This document shows positions 17,215 through 27,161 of a stretch of DNA of 64,000 bases, one piece after another. The notes beneath the pieces are model-generated. The model was not told the origin of the DNA and did not search any database. It saw nothing but the letters and a program-made list of their open reading frames with translations. Within the stretch, counting starts at the first letter, position 1. Every line of letters starts with the position of its first letter. Position numbers and translations under genes: made by a program. The DNA comes from Arthrobacter sp. S41 (GTDB lineage: Bacteria; Actinomycetota; Actinomycetes; Actinomycetales; Micrococcaceae): assembly GCF_004320535.1 (NCBI RefSeq), contig NZ_SIHY01000002.1, forward strand, positions 124,001-188,000, given 5' to 3'.

Positions 17215-18198
17215 TTAGAGCTGTGGCTCCTTGCCGCCGGATGCAGCCAAGATGTCAATGCGCCAGCCGGTCAGTTTGGCGGCCAGGCGGGCGTTCTGCC
17301 CCTCCTTGCCGATAGCCAACGACAGCTGGGAGTCTGGAACGACGACGCGAGCACGACGCTCTGCCTCATCAAGGATCTCTACCGAGACGACCTTGGATGG
17401 GGACAGTGCTGCGGCGATGAACTTCGCTGGATCTTCGTTGTAGTCAACGATGTCGATCTTCTCGTCGTTCAGTTCATTCATTACTGCACGAACGCGGGTA
17501 CCCATTTCACCGATGCAAGCGCCCTTGGCGTTCACGCCAGGCTTGGTTGCACGAACAGCGATCTTGGTGCGGTGACCAGCTTCACGAGCCAGTGCCTCAA
17601 CAACAACGGTGCCGTCAGCAATTTCAGGCACTTCCATTTCGAAGAGCAAGCGAACCATGCCTGGGTGCGAACGTGACAGGGTCACAGCTGGACCCTTGTT
17701 GCCGCGTTCAGCCGAGACGACGTAAGCGCGCAGGCGGTTGCCGTGCTGGTACTTCTCGCCTGGAGATTGCTCTACTGGTGGCAGCAATGCCTCCAGGTCG
17801 CCAATCTTTACCTGAACCATGTGAGCCGAGTAGCCCTGCTGGATCACGCCGGAGATCAAGGTGCCTACGCGGGTGGTGTATTCACCGACAACCTGTGCAT
17901 CTTCAGCTTCACGCAAACGCTGCATGATGACCTGACGAGCGGTGGAAGCAGCGATGCGTCCAAAGCCGTGTGGGGTGTCGTCAAATTCGCCGAGCAGAAC
18001 ACCGGCGTTATCGCGGTCCTCCACCAAGATGGCAACGTGACCGGTAGCGCGCTCAATAAAAGCACGCGCCCCTGGCATTGCGCCTTCGGTCTTGTTGTAA
18101 GCCAGCAGCAAAGCCGACTCGATGGTTGGAATCAGTACATCCATGGGGATGTCGCGGTCTTTTTCCAGAATACGCAGAGCGTTGAGATCAATATCCAC
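17215..18198 (-). CDS. nusA: Transcription termination/antitermination protein NusA
   Basis: A 327-residue protein, the short actinobacterial form lacking the C-terminal acidic repeats. An N-terminal RNA-polymerase-binding domain ([20 protein letters not shown]) is followed by an S1 domain around 105-165 and two KH domains ([20 protein letters not shown] and [20 protein letters not shown]). It modulates pausing, termination and rRNA antitermination. It starts two bases after the rimP stop, so the pair is tightly coupled. Confidence 0.98.
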   Translation of the reverse strand: MDIDLNALRILEKDRDIPMDVLIPTIESALLLAYNKTEGAMPGARAFIERATGHVAILVEDRDNAGVLLGEFDDTPHGFGRIAASTARQVIMQRLREAEDAQVVGEYTTRVGTLISGVIQQGYSAHMVQVKIGDLEALLPPVEQSPGEKYQHGNRLRAYVVSAERGNKGPAVTLSRSHPGMVRLLFEMEVPEIADGTVVVEALAREAGHRTKIAVRATKPGVNAKGACIGEMGTRVRAVMNELNDEKIDIVDYNEDPAKFIAAALSPSKVVSVEILDEAERRARVVVPDSQLSLAIGKEGQNARLAAKLTGWRIDILAASGGKEPQL

Positions 18199-18200
18199 GC

Positions 18201-18767
18201 TTAGCCCTCCAAATCTTCAGAATCAACGGTGTCTAGTGGTGCGTCATCGAAGTTCAGTTCTGGGTCGACGACAGCTTTACGGATATTTTCAAAAGTGTGG
18301 AGGGCAGGTTCTAGGACCTTAGTCTTCATACCCTTCTTGGCTGGCTCACGGTGCTCAGCAACCAACACATCAGCGTCGTTAACTTCCAACAGCCGGCCGC
18401 GCAGTTTGGTTCCGTCGGCCAAGGAAATCTTAACCATGCGGTTTAGGGCGCGAACCCAGTGACGCTTGGCAGTCAGCGGGCGGGAAAGACCTGGCGAGCT
18501 GACTTCCAGTTCATAAGGGTCAGCCGACGCATAAGCTGCGTCTTTGTCCAGAGCGTTGGAGATGGTGGTGGTTACTTCACCGAGTTCATCAAGAATCACC
18601 GAATCGTTGCCGTCTGGCTTGTCAACGATGATCTGAACGATCATCTGCTTGCCAGAGGGGCGCAAAGTAACTTCTTCTAGGAGAAGCCCGTGGGATTCTA
18701 CTTCCTTGGAAAGCAAAGCAGTCAGACGCTGCGCTTCCTGTTCGGTATCGGCCGGTATTCCGGTCAT
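18201..18767 (-). CDS. rimP: Ribosome maturation factor RimP
   Basis: A 188-residue protein needed for 30S maturation. The N-terminal domain includes LLLEEVTLRPSGKQMIVQII and the family core YELEVSSPGLSRPL. The C-terminal SH3-like domain has RMVKISLADGTKLRGRLLEV. The tail is acidic. It heads the nusA-infB-rbfA operon, so the promoter should lie in 18768-18941, shared with the divergent hypothetical gene at 18942. Confidence 0.97.
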   Translation of the reverse strand: MTGIPADTEQEAQRLTALLSKEVESHGLLLEEVTLRPSGKQMIVQIIVDKPDGNDSVILDELGEVTTTISNALDKDAAYASADPYELEVSSPGLSRPLTAKRHWVRALNRMVKISLADGTKLRGRLLEVNDADVLVAEHREPAKKGMKTKVLEPALHTFENIRKAVVDPELNFDDAPLDTVDSEDLEG

Positions 18768-18941
18768 GGATATCCTCCCACGCTATTCGATGTTGTCCGT
18801 TAAGCGTATATTGCGTTTCGCTTGTTGAGAACTATCAACCGCGCTCAGGTGAAAGAACTCACGAAGTTTTTCTTCTCGTGGTGGTGCGCAACACGAGAAT
18901 TGACCTAAATTCGAGCTCGAACGTGAAATGATCGAATCGCT

Positions 18942-20009
18942 ATGACTGAAAAATTCCCTCACGCCGATGCTCGCAAGAAGAAAATCGCTTCTCGTGCGCC
19001 GAGCTGGATCGCACCAGTGTTAGGCGGTGTTGTTGCTGCAGCACTCACCTGGGGAATTGGTAGCACGATATTTCATGGGGCCTTAGTTGATCAGGGTCTA
19101 CCAGAACAGGTCCAGTCCGCCTCGGACGATAAACGTGCCTTGTGGGTTCGAGGAGGCGAGCTCGCAGACCTCGCGGCCCGAGCCAACAAGCTCGCCGAGC
19201 TAACCGATGGTTCCAGCGCTGAAGCTTTGGCAAACCTAGGCGCTTCGCTGGCGCAGGGCGCTGCCTTACTCGGCGAATTGCAGTTCGAAGAGCAGACACC
19301 AACTGCATTACCGCAGTCCTACTCCCCCGAACTCGTACAAGAATTGGCTCAAGATGTGGCCAAGTCTTCAGCTTCGCTGCCTGCGCTGAAGAAGCCGTCG
19401 CTACAGAGCACAAAGCTTCTTTCTCAGATCGCGTTCCAGACCAACCTCGATGCCAACAAAGCGATGGACTCCTTGGGTGAAAAGAACCCACCGGAGCTTG
19501 CCAAGCCACTCGGTGCCGTCGCCGACCAGGATCAGAACCAGCCAGTGGCGTGCCTTCCCGATCCAAATTTGCTTAACGCTGACGCCGAGGTTAAAGACTC
19601 AAAGAACTTTGAGTCCGTCACCGTAGCTCGTGCATTGGACCGCGGTTATGCCTTGGACTATGCGTTGCAGCTACAGGCCGCCCGTGGTGTCTCCTCGCAA
19701 TCAGCCGCGATTGAGAAGAAACGAACTGCACTGAGCAAGCAGTTAGCAAGCTTGCGTTCGGCGGTAGATGCAAAGTGTGAAGATTTGCGCCAGCCTGCTT
19801 ACGCGTTGCCCAAAGATGGCCTGAAGGATCTGGGGAACGTCGTTTCAGATGCGACCGAGGATTTTGATCAAGCGTTAGTTCTTGCCGCTGGCAGCTCGGA
19901 TGAAGGCACTGGCCAACGCATCGCCGCTGTTGCTTTTGAAGTGCTGGACAACGAAGCTAAAGCCAATCCTGAGCACCGCATCCTAGTGTCCGGCGCCAGC
20001 GTCAATTAG
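18942..20009 (+). CDS. Membrane-anchored hypothetical protein, possibly DUF4439/ferritin-like in its C-terminal half
   Basis: A 355-residue protein with a basic cytoplasmic head (KKKIASRAPSW), one membrane helix at about 22-45 and a long alanine-rich, helical outer part. ARALDRGYALDYALQLQAAR, KKRTALSKQLASLRSAVDAK and ATEDFDQALVLAAGS suggest a four-helix bundle. In Mycobacterium the genes between rimP and proS (Rv2843, Rv2844) are also divergent from rimP and encode alanine-rich membrane proteins, one with a ferritin-like DUF4439 domain, as I recall. The synteny suggests a counterpart, but no metal-binding motif can be claimed. The function is unknown. Confidence 0.75.
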   Translation: MTEKFPHADARKKKIASRAPSWIAPVLGGVVAAALTWGIGSTIFHGALVDQGLPEQVQSASDDKRALWVRGGELADLAARANKLAELTDGSSAEALANLGASLAQGAALLGELQFEEQTPTALPQSYSPELVQELAQDVAKSSASLPALKKPSLQSTKLLSQIAFQTNLDANKAMDSLGEKNPPELAKPLGAVADQDQNQPVACLPDPNLLNADAEVKDSKNFESVTVARALDRGYALDYALQLQAARGVSSQSAAIEKKRTALSKQLASLRSAVDAKCEDLRQPAYALPKDGLKDLGNVVSDATEDFDQALVLAAGSSDEGTGQRIAAVAFEVLDNEAKANPEHRILVSGASVN

Positions 20010-20464
20010 AGCTGAATCCATCCTAGATTTTCGTGGAGTTCACCTCGAAGATAGCTATTACAAAATAATCACAACGTTGATATTTGCTCACCCGTGGCAT
20101 GATTCCGTGACGATAATTTACGCAGATATGCGGAGAGCTATCAGCACATTATTGTTGGTCACCTTGGCCAGCTCTCTGGATCCTTAGTGCAAACTCCCAA
20201 GACAACCGGTCTTTAGAGTCTTAGATCGTTTTCAGTTTCACCAGATATATCCGCCCTACTGCTATACGGAATCGTATTCGCGATTATCGAATTGTCCTTC
20301 GCAAGATCGTTCTCTCGCAATTCCTGAATAAAACGGCTATGGTGAAATCAAGGTTCAACGGTTCAAGTATTCACCGGCACAAGCTCCGGAGAATTCACGA
20401 AACCTGAGGGCCTTACATGGGAATCCAGACACTCGTTACAAAAACGTACACAGGAGGATGGATA
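20010..20464. other. AT-rich intergenic region
   Basis: No gene, tRNA or convincing terminator was recognised. The stretch is visibly richer in A/T than its surroundings and presumably holds the promoter and leader of the 148-residue protein at 20465. CACAGGAGGA just before 20465 is a strong ribosome site. Confidence 0.5.
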
Positions 20465-20911
20465 ATGCCAGGTCGATTTGTACGATCCAAGATTGCGGAA
20501 CTTGTCAGCGAAATCATTAATTCGCGACAGGGCCGTGCTCAGCTCAGCGCTCACGGCTGGGTTCAAGGAATGCCGATTGTCATTGCGCAACCGGAAGAGA
20601 GCCTCAGCGACGTGATGTCACTGGTAGCGGCCCACCAACCTCCAGTACTGGTCGCCACCACTGACCCAACAAATGGTGATCTGTGGTTTATGTACGTCTC
20701 CATCGGTTGCACTGCTTTGCAGGTTGTTGAGCCCCTTCCTCAAAAGACCACCATCGAGCAGCTGTACCGCTCGGCAATCCCAACAAGTTTCTTAACTTTC
20801 CGCATTGCTCAAATGCCGGCCAGCTCGGTGGTCCATGCAATCGCCCCACAGCACGTTAAGCATGAGGGCGGCTACACAACGGTGGAAGCTTCCACTTCAC
20901 ACAGTCTCTAA
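20465..20911 (+). CDS. Hypothetical protein, 148 residues
   Basis: The start at ATG 20465 is fixed by CAGGAGGA six bases upstream; the frame is open to 20417 but that start lacks a site. No signal peptide or membrane segment is seen. The sequence mixes a helical head (RSKIAELVSEIINSRQGRAQ) with alternating beta strands such as QPPVLVATTDPTNGDLWFMY. I do not recognise the family. It stands alone, convergent with the TauE exporter gene 21 bases away, after an AT-rich leader of about 450 bases. A regulatory or partner role is possible but not shown. Confidence 0.75.
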   Translation: MPGRFVRSKIAELVSEIINSRQGRAQLSAHGWVQGMPIVIAQPEESLSDVMSLVAAHQPPVLVATTDPTNGDLWFMYVSIGCTALQVVEPLPQKTTIEQLYRSAIPTSFLTFRIAQMPASSVVHAIAPQHVKHEGGYTTVEASTSHSL

Positions 20912-20932
20912 CCCTGCGCTTTAGGCGCATCA

Positions 20933-21742
20933 CTAGCCGGCGAAGATCATGTCCGATCCAAGCTTCATGATGAGCGCACTGACGACAACAACAAATACGA
21001 TGCGGATGAACCCGCTGCCTTTGGAAATCGCCATGCGCGCACCGAGGTATCCGCCGATCATGTTCATAACACCCATGGCCAGTCCCAGCCCAACAAGTAC
21101 GTGTCCGGTGGGGACGAACAAAAGTAGCGCGCCAGCATTGGTGCACAGGTTGACGATTTTTGCTTTCGCCGAAGACTGCAGGAAGTTGTAACCGAGCACG
21201 GTGACCATGGAGATGATCAAGAACGAGCCCGTTCCGGGCCCAACCATGCCGTCATAACCGCCGATAATGAGGCCAATCGCCAGGGCGCGCAGGTAGTGCT
21301 TGCGTCCGGTGTAGCGCAGCCGTGAAAGTTCGCCGGCTTTCGGTTTGAAGATGGTAAAGAGTAACACCGCAATTAGAGCGGCGATGATAATCGGTTTGAT
21401 CGCTTGTGCAGGCAGAATTGTTGCCAATCCCGCTCCACCGAATGCACCAACCAGCGCTGTAGCCGCCATAGGGAGTGCGGTCTTCAGATCCGGACTGGTG
21501 CGCCGATAGTACGTGACCGCACTGGTCGCGGTACCAAAAATTGACCCAAGCTTGTTAGTCGCGAGCGCCTGTACCGGAGTAATGCCCGGAAAAAGTAGTA
21601 GCGCGGGCAATTGAATCAGTCCGCCACCGCCAACCACCGCGTCGATCCATCCAGCACCCAAGGCAGCTAATAACAGCAATGCCAAGGGCCAGAGGGATAC
21701 GGGTTCACCGTTGACGGACAGGAATTCCAATACTTCTTGCAC
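20933..21742 (-). CDS. TauE/SafE-family sulfite/sulfonate exporter-like permease
   Basis: A 269-residue membrane protein with about eight helices. The family marks are the early GAGWIDAVVGGGGLIQLPAL with FPGITPVQALATNKLGSIFG and the repeat-half counterpart GGYDGMVGPGTGSFLIISMV. These proteins export sulfite, sulfoacetate or other organic anions. It starts 37 bases after the proS stop and points the same way. A link to the sulfonate importer at 1-3.9 kb is only thematic. Confidence 0.93.
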   Translation of the reverse strand: MQEVLEFLSVNGEPVSLWPLALLLLAALGAGWIDAVVGGGGLIQLPALLLFPGITPVQALATNKLGSIFGTATSAVTYYRRTSPDLKTALPMAATALVGAFGGAGLATILPAQAIKPIIIAALIAVLLFTIFKPKAGELSRLRYTGRKHYLRALAIGLIIGGYDGMVGPGTGSFLIISMVTVLGYNFLQSSAKAKIVNLCTNAGALLLFVPTGHVLVGLGLAMGVMNMIGGYLGARMAISKGSGFIRIVFVVVVSALIMKLGSDMIFAG

Positions 21743-21779
21743 CGCGCTACTCCCCTATTTAGTTTTTACGTACGGCCTT

Positions 21780-23567
21780 TTAGGCTGTCAGCTCAGCAAC
21801 AACATCTTCGACCTTGACGTCGCGACGTTCACCAGTGGCGCGGTCCTTGACCTCAACCACTCCGTCAGCCAAACCGCGGCCAACCACAACGATGGTCGGC
21901 ACACCGATGAGCTCTGCATCAGAGAACTTCACACCAGCAGATAGCTTTGGACGGTCATCCAAAATGACTTCCTGGCCGGCAGCTTCAAGCTCATTAGCCA
22001 GCTTCTCCGCAGCCTCAAGCATTTCGGCGCCCTTGCCAGTGACCACGATGTGAACCTGGGCTGGAGCAATCTGCTTAGGCCAAGCAAGACCGTTTTCATC
22101 ATGGTAAGTTTCGGCCAGTGCGGCTACTGCGCGGGTTACACCGACGCCGTAGGAGCCCATGGTGACAACCGTGAGCTTGCCGTTCTGGTCAAGAACCTTC
22201 AGGTCCAATGCCTGTGCGTACTTACGTCCCAGCTGGAAGATGTGGCCCATCTCGATGCCACGCTCGGTCCTTAGTGGACCGGAGCCGTCCGGAGCAGGAT
22301 CGCCTTCGAGTACGTTGACGCCTTCAATGGTGCCGTCAAAGGTGAAGTCGCGGCCTGCAACAAGACCGAAGACGTGCTTGCCCTGCTCGTTGGCGCCGGT
22401 GATCCAGGTAGTACCTGAAACCACGCGAGGATCAACCAAGTACGGGATGGCATTTTCGGTATCTTTGCCCAGCAACTGGTTATCCAGACCCAAGGCTGGG
22501 CCGAGGTAGCCAGTAACAATCTCAGGGTGGCTCTTCAAATCCTGCGCAGTAGCCTGCTCAACACCGACTTCGCCGTTGATACCCAGTGCGATACCAACGG
22601 TTGCTTCCAAACGCTTCTCGTCGACCTGACGGTCACCCGGAATGCCCAGAACAACTAGGTGGCGGTTTCCTTCAGGATCAATAACAGCCAGCACCACGTT
22701 TTTCAGGGTGTCTTTGGCTTCCCAAGCGCGATCTTCACGTGGACGCAGCTCGTTGGCTGCAGCTACCAGCGTGGCGATGGTTGGGGTATCGGGCGTTTCG
22801 ATGACTTCGTATGCCGGTGCATTGGTGAAATCAATGTCCTCAGGCACCACGGTGGTGACGGCTTCAACGTTTGCAGCATAACCGCCAGCCGAGCGGACAA
22901 AAGTGTCCTCACCGATCGGTGTTGGGTGCAGGAATTCTTCGGATTTGGAGCCACCCATGGCGCCAGCCTGCGCGAAGACCGGAACAACTTCCAGACCCAA
23001 GCGCTCAAAGATCTTCAGGTACGCACCACGGTGAGCCATGTAGGCCTCGTCCAGACCGGCATCATCGATGTTGAAGGAGTACGAATCCTTCATGATGAAT
23101 TCGCGTCCACGTAGCAGGCCCGCGCGTGGACGTGCTTCGTCGCGGTACTTGTTCTGGATTTGGTACAGGTAAACCGGCAGGTCCTTGTACGAGTTGTACA
23201 GGTCCTTGACCAGCAAGGTGAACATTTCCTCGTGGGTTGGGGCCAAAAGGTAGTCGGCATCCTTGCGGTCCTTGAGGCGGAACAGTCCATCCCCATATTC
23301 GGTCCAACGACCGGTCTGCTCGTATGGTTCGCGAGGCAGCAGTGCTGGGAAATGTACTTCCTGGCCACCGATGGCGTTCATTTCTTCGCGCACAATAGCT
23401 TCAACACGCGCAAGGACCCTCAAGCCCAGCGGCAGCCAGGTGTAGATACCCGGGGCTGCGCGGCGGATATAACCAGCGCGGACCAACAGCTTGTGGCTGG
23501 CGACTTCGGCGTCAACCGGATCTTCACGCAAGGTGCGCAAGAAGGTAGTGGAAAGCTTCAAGACCAC
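21780..23567 (-). CDS. proS: Prolyl-tRNA synthetase, bacterial type
   Basis: A 595-residue class II synthetase charging tRNA-Pro. Motif 2 lies around [20 protein letters not shown], with the [16 protein letters not shown] that follows. The editing (INS/YbaK) domain runs at about 235-400. Motif 3 is around [17 protein letters not shown], and the anticodon-binding domain closes the protein ([14 protein letters not shown]). The length is typical of the bacterial form with the editing insert. It lies between the GNAT/lipoprotein genes and rimP, as in Mycobacterium. Confidence 0.98.
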   Translation of the reverse strand: MVLKLSTTFLRTLREDPVDAEVASHKLLVRAGYIRRAAPGIYTWLPLGLRVLARVEAIVREEMNAIGGQEVHFPALLPREPYEQTGRWTEYGDGLFRLKDRKDADYLLAPTHEEMFTLLVKDLYNSYKDLPVYLYQIQNKYRDEARPRAGLLRGREFIMKDSYSFNIDDAGLDEAYMAHRGAYLKIFERLGLEVVPVFAQAGAMGGSKSEEFLHPTPIGEDTFVRSAGGYAANVEAVTTVVPEDIDFTNAPAYEVIETPDTPTIATLVAAANELRPREDRAWEAKDTLKNVVLAVIDPEGNRHLVVLGIPGDRQVDEKRLEATVGIALGINGEVGVEQATAQDLKSHPEIVTGYLGPALGLDNQLLGKDTENAIPYLVDPRVVSGTTWITGANEQGKHVFGLVAGRDFTFDGTIEGVNVLEGDPAPDGSGPLRTERGIEMGHIFQLGRKYAQALDLKVLDQNGKLTVVTMGSYGVGVTRAVAALAETYHDENGLAWPKQIAPAQVHIVVTGKGAEMLEAAEKLANELEAAGQEVILDDRPKLSAGVKFSDAELIGVPTIVVVGRGLADGVVEVKDRATGERRDVKVEDVVAELTA

Positions 23568-23923
23568 TGAGGGGCGTCCTATTCCGTCCGTCGACGCCGA
23601 AAGGGTATTTCGGTGCCGACTAGCTATGCAAAATCAAAAGGGTTTTTGGCCGCAAAGTCGACCAGTTCTAATGCTACCGCTTCGCATCACTTCCCAATAA
23701 ATTCAAGGGGAATCGGCTAGCTCGTGTTGCGGATTTTCCTTACCGTACATCTGCTGTCTATTCACCGGCGTCTTTGGTTACGCCCGAGCAAGACATGGGC
23801 AGAGCTTCCTGCCACTTGGAGATTCATTGCCGAGCATTGCTCAGCGCACCGGCACGACGAATTAGAAAAGCTCCCCTACAGTTCGATGTGAACTGTAGGA
23901 GAGCCTTCCGAATTTGCTACTGA
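23568..23923. other. Intergenic region upstream of proS
   Basis: It holds the presumed proS promoter on the minus strand and, at 23871-23903, the terminator of the lipoprotein gene. No gene, tRNA or T-box leader was recognised; no stem with a conserved T-box core such as AGGGTGGNACCGCG was found. Confidence 0.5.
23871..23903 (-). terminator. Rho-independent terminator of the lipoprotein gene at 23924
   Basis: Arms CTCCCCTACAGTTC (23871-23884) and GAACTGTAGGAGAG (23890-23903) pair with one mismatch around GATGT. The AAAAG before the left arm gives a short U-run on the minus strand, 20 bases past the gene's stop. Confidence 0.85.
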
Positions 23924-24667
23924 CTACTTAGCGGTTTCCTTGATTTCAGCAACGCCCTTGTTCAGCTCAGTGGTGAGCTTCTTCAGTACGTCTTCCGCAG
24001 ATTCTGAACCGTCGCCACCGGAGTAGGCGACGACTACAGCATTACTTCCCACGAGCCCCTGTACCTGGTACGAACCGCCCGGGAACTCCTGGCCATTGAC
24101 CGTCATGGTGGTTTGGGTGGCAATGGTGGTGTCAGCGTCAGAAGTCGCATCCAGGATCTTTGCCGATGCGGCGATCTCCTGGCCGGACATGGACATCGTG
24201 AACTTGTCACAGCCCTGCATATCCTTCTTTTCCGCCATTTGCTTTGCCTTGTCCAGCTTGGAAGTGTCCTCATATCCAATGACTGAATAGGTGGTGGACG
24301 CAGTGCCTTCACCGGTCACCATGGCGACTGCCATGTTAGTACCGTCGAGGTTCTCTGTTCCCTGCTGAGTGACCAGTTCGGCGCACTTCTCGGGCTTGAT
24401 GTTCATCTGCTCGATGAGCTTCTTGGAGTCAGGCAGTGCTGCCTTGATGGTGTCACTGTCCATGACCTGAGCCTTGGAGTCATCACCCACCATGGACTTG
24501 ACGACGGCGGTGGTCTGATCCGCGGTCAGTGCCTTGGCTTCGGGAGCCTGTGCTTCAGCGGCTTCAGTGGCACCGGAACTGCTTGCAGCGTTGTCGCTGG
24601 AGCCGCCACAACCGGTCAAAGCGAATGCTGCCGCGATCGGCAGCACCCAGAAAGCATGCTTCTTCAT
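23924..24667 (-). CDS. Lipoprotein, member 1 of a tandem paralogous trio
   Basis: About 247 residues from the ATG at 24667 (MKKHAFWVLPIAAAF), with GTGAGGAT upstream; the frame opens earlier at 24700. The lipobox ALTGC anchors it outside the membrane. After a Ser/Ala linker, a folded domain of about 180 residues has MNIKPEKCAELV and, about 65 residues later, MQGCDKFTM, so two cysteines may form a disulfide. The same pattern is in the next two genes. The layout resembles the PknH-type extracellular sensor domain, which also carries paired cysteines, but I cannot confirm it. Last gene of the trio, followed by a terminator. Confidence 0.85.
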   Translation of the reverse strand: MKKHAFWVLPIAAAFALTGCGGSSDNAASSSGATEAAEAQAPEAKALTADQTTAVVKSMVGDDSKAQVMDSDTIKAALPDSKKLIEQMNIKPEKCAELVTQQGTENLDGTNMAVAMVTGEGTASTTYSVIGYEDTSKLDKAKQMAEKKDMQGCDKFTMSMSGQEIAASAKILDATSDADTTIATQTTMTVNGQEFPGGSYQVQGLVGSNAVVVAYSGGDGSESAEDVLKKLTTELNKGVAEIKETAK

Positions 24668-24745
24668 GATGTAATCCTCACGTCGGTGATGAAATTCCAA
24701 CTACAGTATTACACAACACGTTCGAAATAAAAGTATTTACCAGAA

Positions 24746-25492
24746 CTATTGCACCGATTTGATTTCATCAAAAGCTTGATCCGTTAACTTGACTGCTTCG
24801 GTGGCAAGTTCGGCCGGTTGCACGGATCCGGTCTGCAGCGTAATTAGAACAAAATTATTGCCATCTAGCGCTTGAACTGCGACTGAATTCAACGTTTGCC
24901 CACCACCTGCATCCATAACCGTGGACATGGTCAGCGCGTGTTCGGCATTCACGTCCATAGGCAAGATCTGACGTTTTGCTTTGAGTTCTTTGCCGCTCTG
25001 TTCGATAGTCACCGTGCTGCAGTCTTCTAGGTCGTCAAAGGCCAGTGCATTTAATACATTCGCCCTGGTGGCTTCATCGGTGATGGAAAATATCTGGACC
25101 ACCTTGCCCACTTCTTCCGAACTGCTAGTCGAGGTCGCCGCCACCGAACTGGTTAGGTCTGTAACCGAATACTTGGCGTTGAGCTCTGCACATTTTTCAG
25201 GCTTAATTCCGGCTGGCATTTCTGCGTCTTTGGCAGCTTCAAGCTGGGGTTGCATCTGCTCGTTGCTTATAACCTGTACTGACTGGTCGGACTTTAACAA
25301 TGTGGATGCGACGGTTTCTACTTGCTTTGCGTCCAGACTCTTACCGTCTCCTGCGCCCTGGCTCTGGCTCTTTGCAGATTCAGAAGGCTGACCCGGCGTC
25401 CCGTTTTCTTCACTCTGCACACCGCCAGAACAACCGGCCAAGGCCAAAGATGCGGTCAGTGCAACCATGGAAAATACGAAACGCTTGGTCAT
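24746..25492 (-). CDS. Lipoprotein, member 2 of a tandem paralogous trio
   Basis: A 248-residue protein with a signal peptide ending in the lipobox ALAGC. The linker is Ser/Gln/Gly-rich. The domain repeats the pattern of its neighbours: AGIKPEKCAELN, then LEDCSTVTIEQSGKELKAKR. It shares IKPEKCAEL exactly with member 1, so the two are the closest pair. There are 78 bases to member 1 and 51 to member 3. No catalytic residues can be named; a ligand-binding or sensor role outside the cell is the most one can infer. Confidence 0.84.
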   Translation of the reverse strand: MTKRFVFSMVALTASLALAGCSGGVQSEENGTPGQPSESAKSQSQGAGDGKSLDAKQVETVASTLLKSDQSVQVISNEQMQPQLEAAKDAEMPAGIKPEKCAELNAKYSVTDLTSSVAATSTSSSEEVGKVVQIFSITDEATRANVLNALAFDDLEDCSTVTIEQSGKELKAKRQILPMDVNAEHALTMSTVMDAGGGQTLNSVAVQALDGNNFVLITLQTGSVQPAELATEAVKLTDQAFDEIKSVQ

Positions 25493-25543
25493 AAGTTGTC
25501 CTTAACGAGTGTTGAAATTGGGCCGCCTGGCGATCTGGATCGC

Positions 25544-26242
25544 CTATTTCAGCGTCTTGAGCAACTCGTTGATCGTCGATTGTGCCGCTTGAATTTGTTG
25601 TTTCGTTTGGCTTGGGGTTGTGGATTGCTGCAAGCCGATCAGCACATTTGAATTGCTGGAACTGACCACAAGCTGTTGCTGAGTAGATTTACCGTTACTG
25701 CTTGTGGACACGGAGGCCTCATCGTGATCCGCGTCCGAGTCCAACGCTTGTTCAGCTAGGTGGTAGGCCCGTCGTTCTCCATTGGCGGTCACCGAATAGC
25801 GCGAGCATTGCTCATTGGCAGCATTTTTGGTTTCCCAATGCTTTCTCAAAAGCTGCTCATCTTTGTAGATGGCAACCGTGAGGTGACGGCCTTCGAATTC
25901 AACCGCGGCCATAGTGGCATTCTTCAGCTGGTCGGCCACCGGCTGGGCGAAGGTGACTCCGCACTTACTTGGATTGACCTTGATTGATTCGAGCCATTCC
26001 TGCGCCTTTGGAATAGTTGAGCGCAACTGCTGGTCAGAGAGTACAACAGCGTTTTTATCCGAAGATGTGAAGTCCGCTAATTTACGTTGCAACTGGTCGC
26101 TATCAAGGCTAACTAGCTTTTGGGAACTTGGCTCAGGAGTTGGTTCAGGGATTGGCTCAGCCTGGCTACAACTACTCAGGGCAACGGCACCAATGCACAG
26201 CGCCATGGCCAGCAACAATCGAGAACCGTTAGAAGGAGCCAC
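25544..26242 (-). CDS. Lipoprotein, member 3 of a tandem paralogous trio
   Basis: A 232-residue protein. The signal peptide ends in the lipobox ALSSC, followed by a proline/glutamate spacer (PIPEPTPEPSS). The domain is more diverged: IKVNPSKCGVTF and NEQCSRYSVTANGE keep the two-cysteine pattern. The C-terminal part is Ser/Gln-rich with a closing helix (TINELLKTLK). First gene of the trio on the minus strand, 22 bases after the GNAT gene, so it could be read from the ispG-GNAT transcript. Confidence 0.82.
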   Translation of the reverse strand: MAPSNGSRLLLAMALCIGAVALSSCSQAEPIPEPTPEPSSQKLVSLDSDQLQRKLADFTSSDKNAVVLSDQQLRSTIPKAQEWLESIKVNPSKCGVTFAQPVADQLKNATMAAVEFEGRHLTVAIYKDEQLLRKHWETKNAANEQCSRYSVTANGERRAYHLAEQALDSDADHDEASVSTSSNGKSTQQQLVVSSSNSNVLIGLQQSTTPSQTKQQIQAAQSTINELLKTLK

Positions 26243-26264
26243 AAATTTTCCTATCTCAGATCAG

Positions 26265-27161
26265 TTAGAACAAGATGGTCGCGAACGTGTCGACCTGCTC
26301 AAAACCGATGCGCTGATAAGTCTTCATCGCGGGCACATTAAAGTCATTTACATAAAGGCTGGCAATGGGCGCAAATTGCAGCGCGTACTGGACGGTGGAG
26401 CTCATGTAAGCAGCTGCTAGGCCAAGTCCACGGTAGCGTGGATTGACCCAGACTCCCTGGATCTGGACCGCTTCATCAGTGACCGTTCCCAAATCAGCTT
26501 TGAAAATCACGTCACCATGTTCATCGCAGTCAATGACTGTGTGGCCGTCTCGAATGAGTTGGCGTACTCGGCTGCGGTAGAAGCTTCCGCCATTTTCTAG
26601 CGGCGAATACCCAAGCTCTTCTTCAAACATGGCAGCGCTGGCGGGAAGTACCAGATCAAATTCGTGAATCTTTGCGGCTCGCAAGGGATTCTGCTCAATG
26701 CCATCAGGAAGTTGCGAAATCGTCATCAACGGCTGATTTTCCCGCACATCAAAGATAGGCTGCGGTCCTTCGCGCAGCACTTCGTGCATCGGAAGAACCG
26801 ACGTGGCGGGCCCGAAAACCGAGGCAAAGCGCTGTCGAGAATCCAAGGCGTGGACTGCAAACTTTTGCGCCTGATCTTCGCTCATGGCGGTGGGCGCCAC
26901 GTTGGCACCCACCCAACATGCAGCTGCCAAACCATCGTCACCGTCGACCCCAACAATATGGGCAAAGCCATCGGGGACGGCTGAACGGTGCATACTCACC
27001 TGAGAACGGGTGAAAATATTGGCGACGGGGTCGCGGTCGAGTAGCTCGATGAGGGCCGTCGTATCACGACGGCCCAGAGTCCGCGGCACCCTTGTGTCGT
27101 CTCGTCGGCTTTCTTTAGCTGACGGAGACCACGGGAGAACCCGAGGTAGGATTCTCGTCAT
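26265..27161 (-). CDS. GNAT-family N-acetyltransferase (DUF4081 + GNAT)
   Basis: A 298-residue protein. The N-terminal half is the DUF4081-type domain found ahead of GNAT in actinobacteria; the C-terminal half holds the acetyl-CoA motif [20 protein letters not shown] and the closing [20 protein letters not shown]. The ATG at 27161 overlaps the end of ispG by 47 bases; a GTG at 27089 would avoid the overlap and still keep the domain, so the start is open. Mycobacterium has an equivalent gene in the same place after ispG (Rv2867c, from memory). The substrate is unknown. Confidence 0.88.
   Translation of the reverse strand: MTRILPRVLPWSPSAKESRRDDTRVPRTLGRRDTTALIELLDRDPVANIFTRSQVSMHRSAVPDGFAHIVGVDGDDGLAAACWVGANVAPTAMSEDQAQKFAVHALDSRQRFASVFGPATSVLPMHEVLREGPQPIFDVRENQPLMTISQLPDGIEQNPLRAAKIHEFDLVLPASAAMFEEELGYSPLENGGSFYRSRVRQLIRDGHTVIDCDEHGDVIFKADLGTVTDEAVQIQGVWVNPRYRGLGLAAAYMSSTVQYALQFAPIASLYVNDFNVPAMKTYQRIGFEQVDTFATILF

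Noticed and set aside
23568-23923. A T-box or tRNA gene upstream of proS
   Set aside because: No T-box core sequence, specifier-loop layout or tRNA cloverleaf was found.
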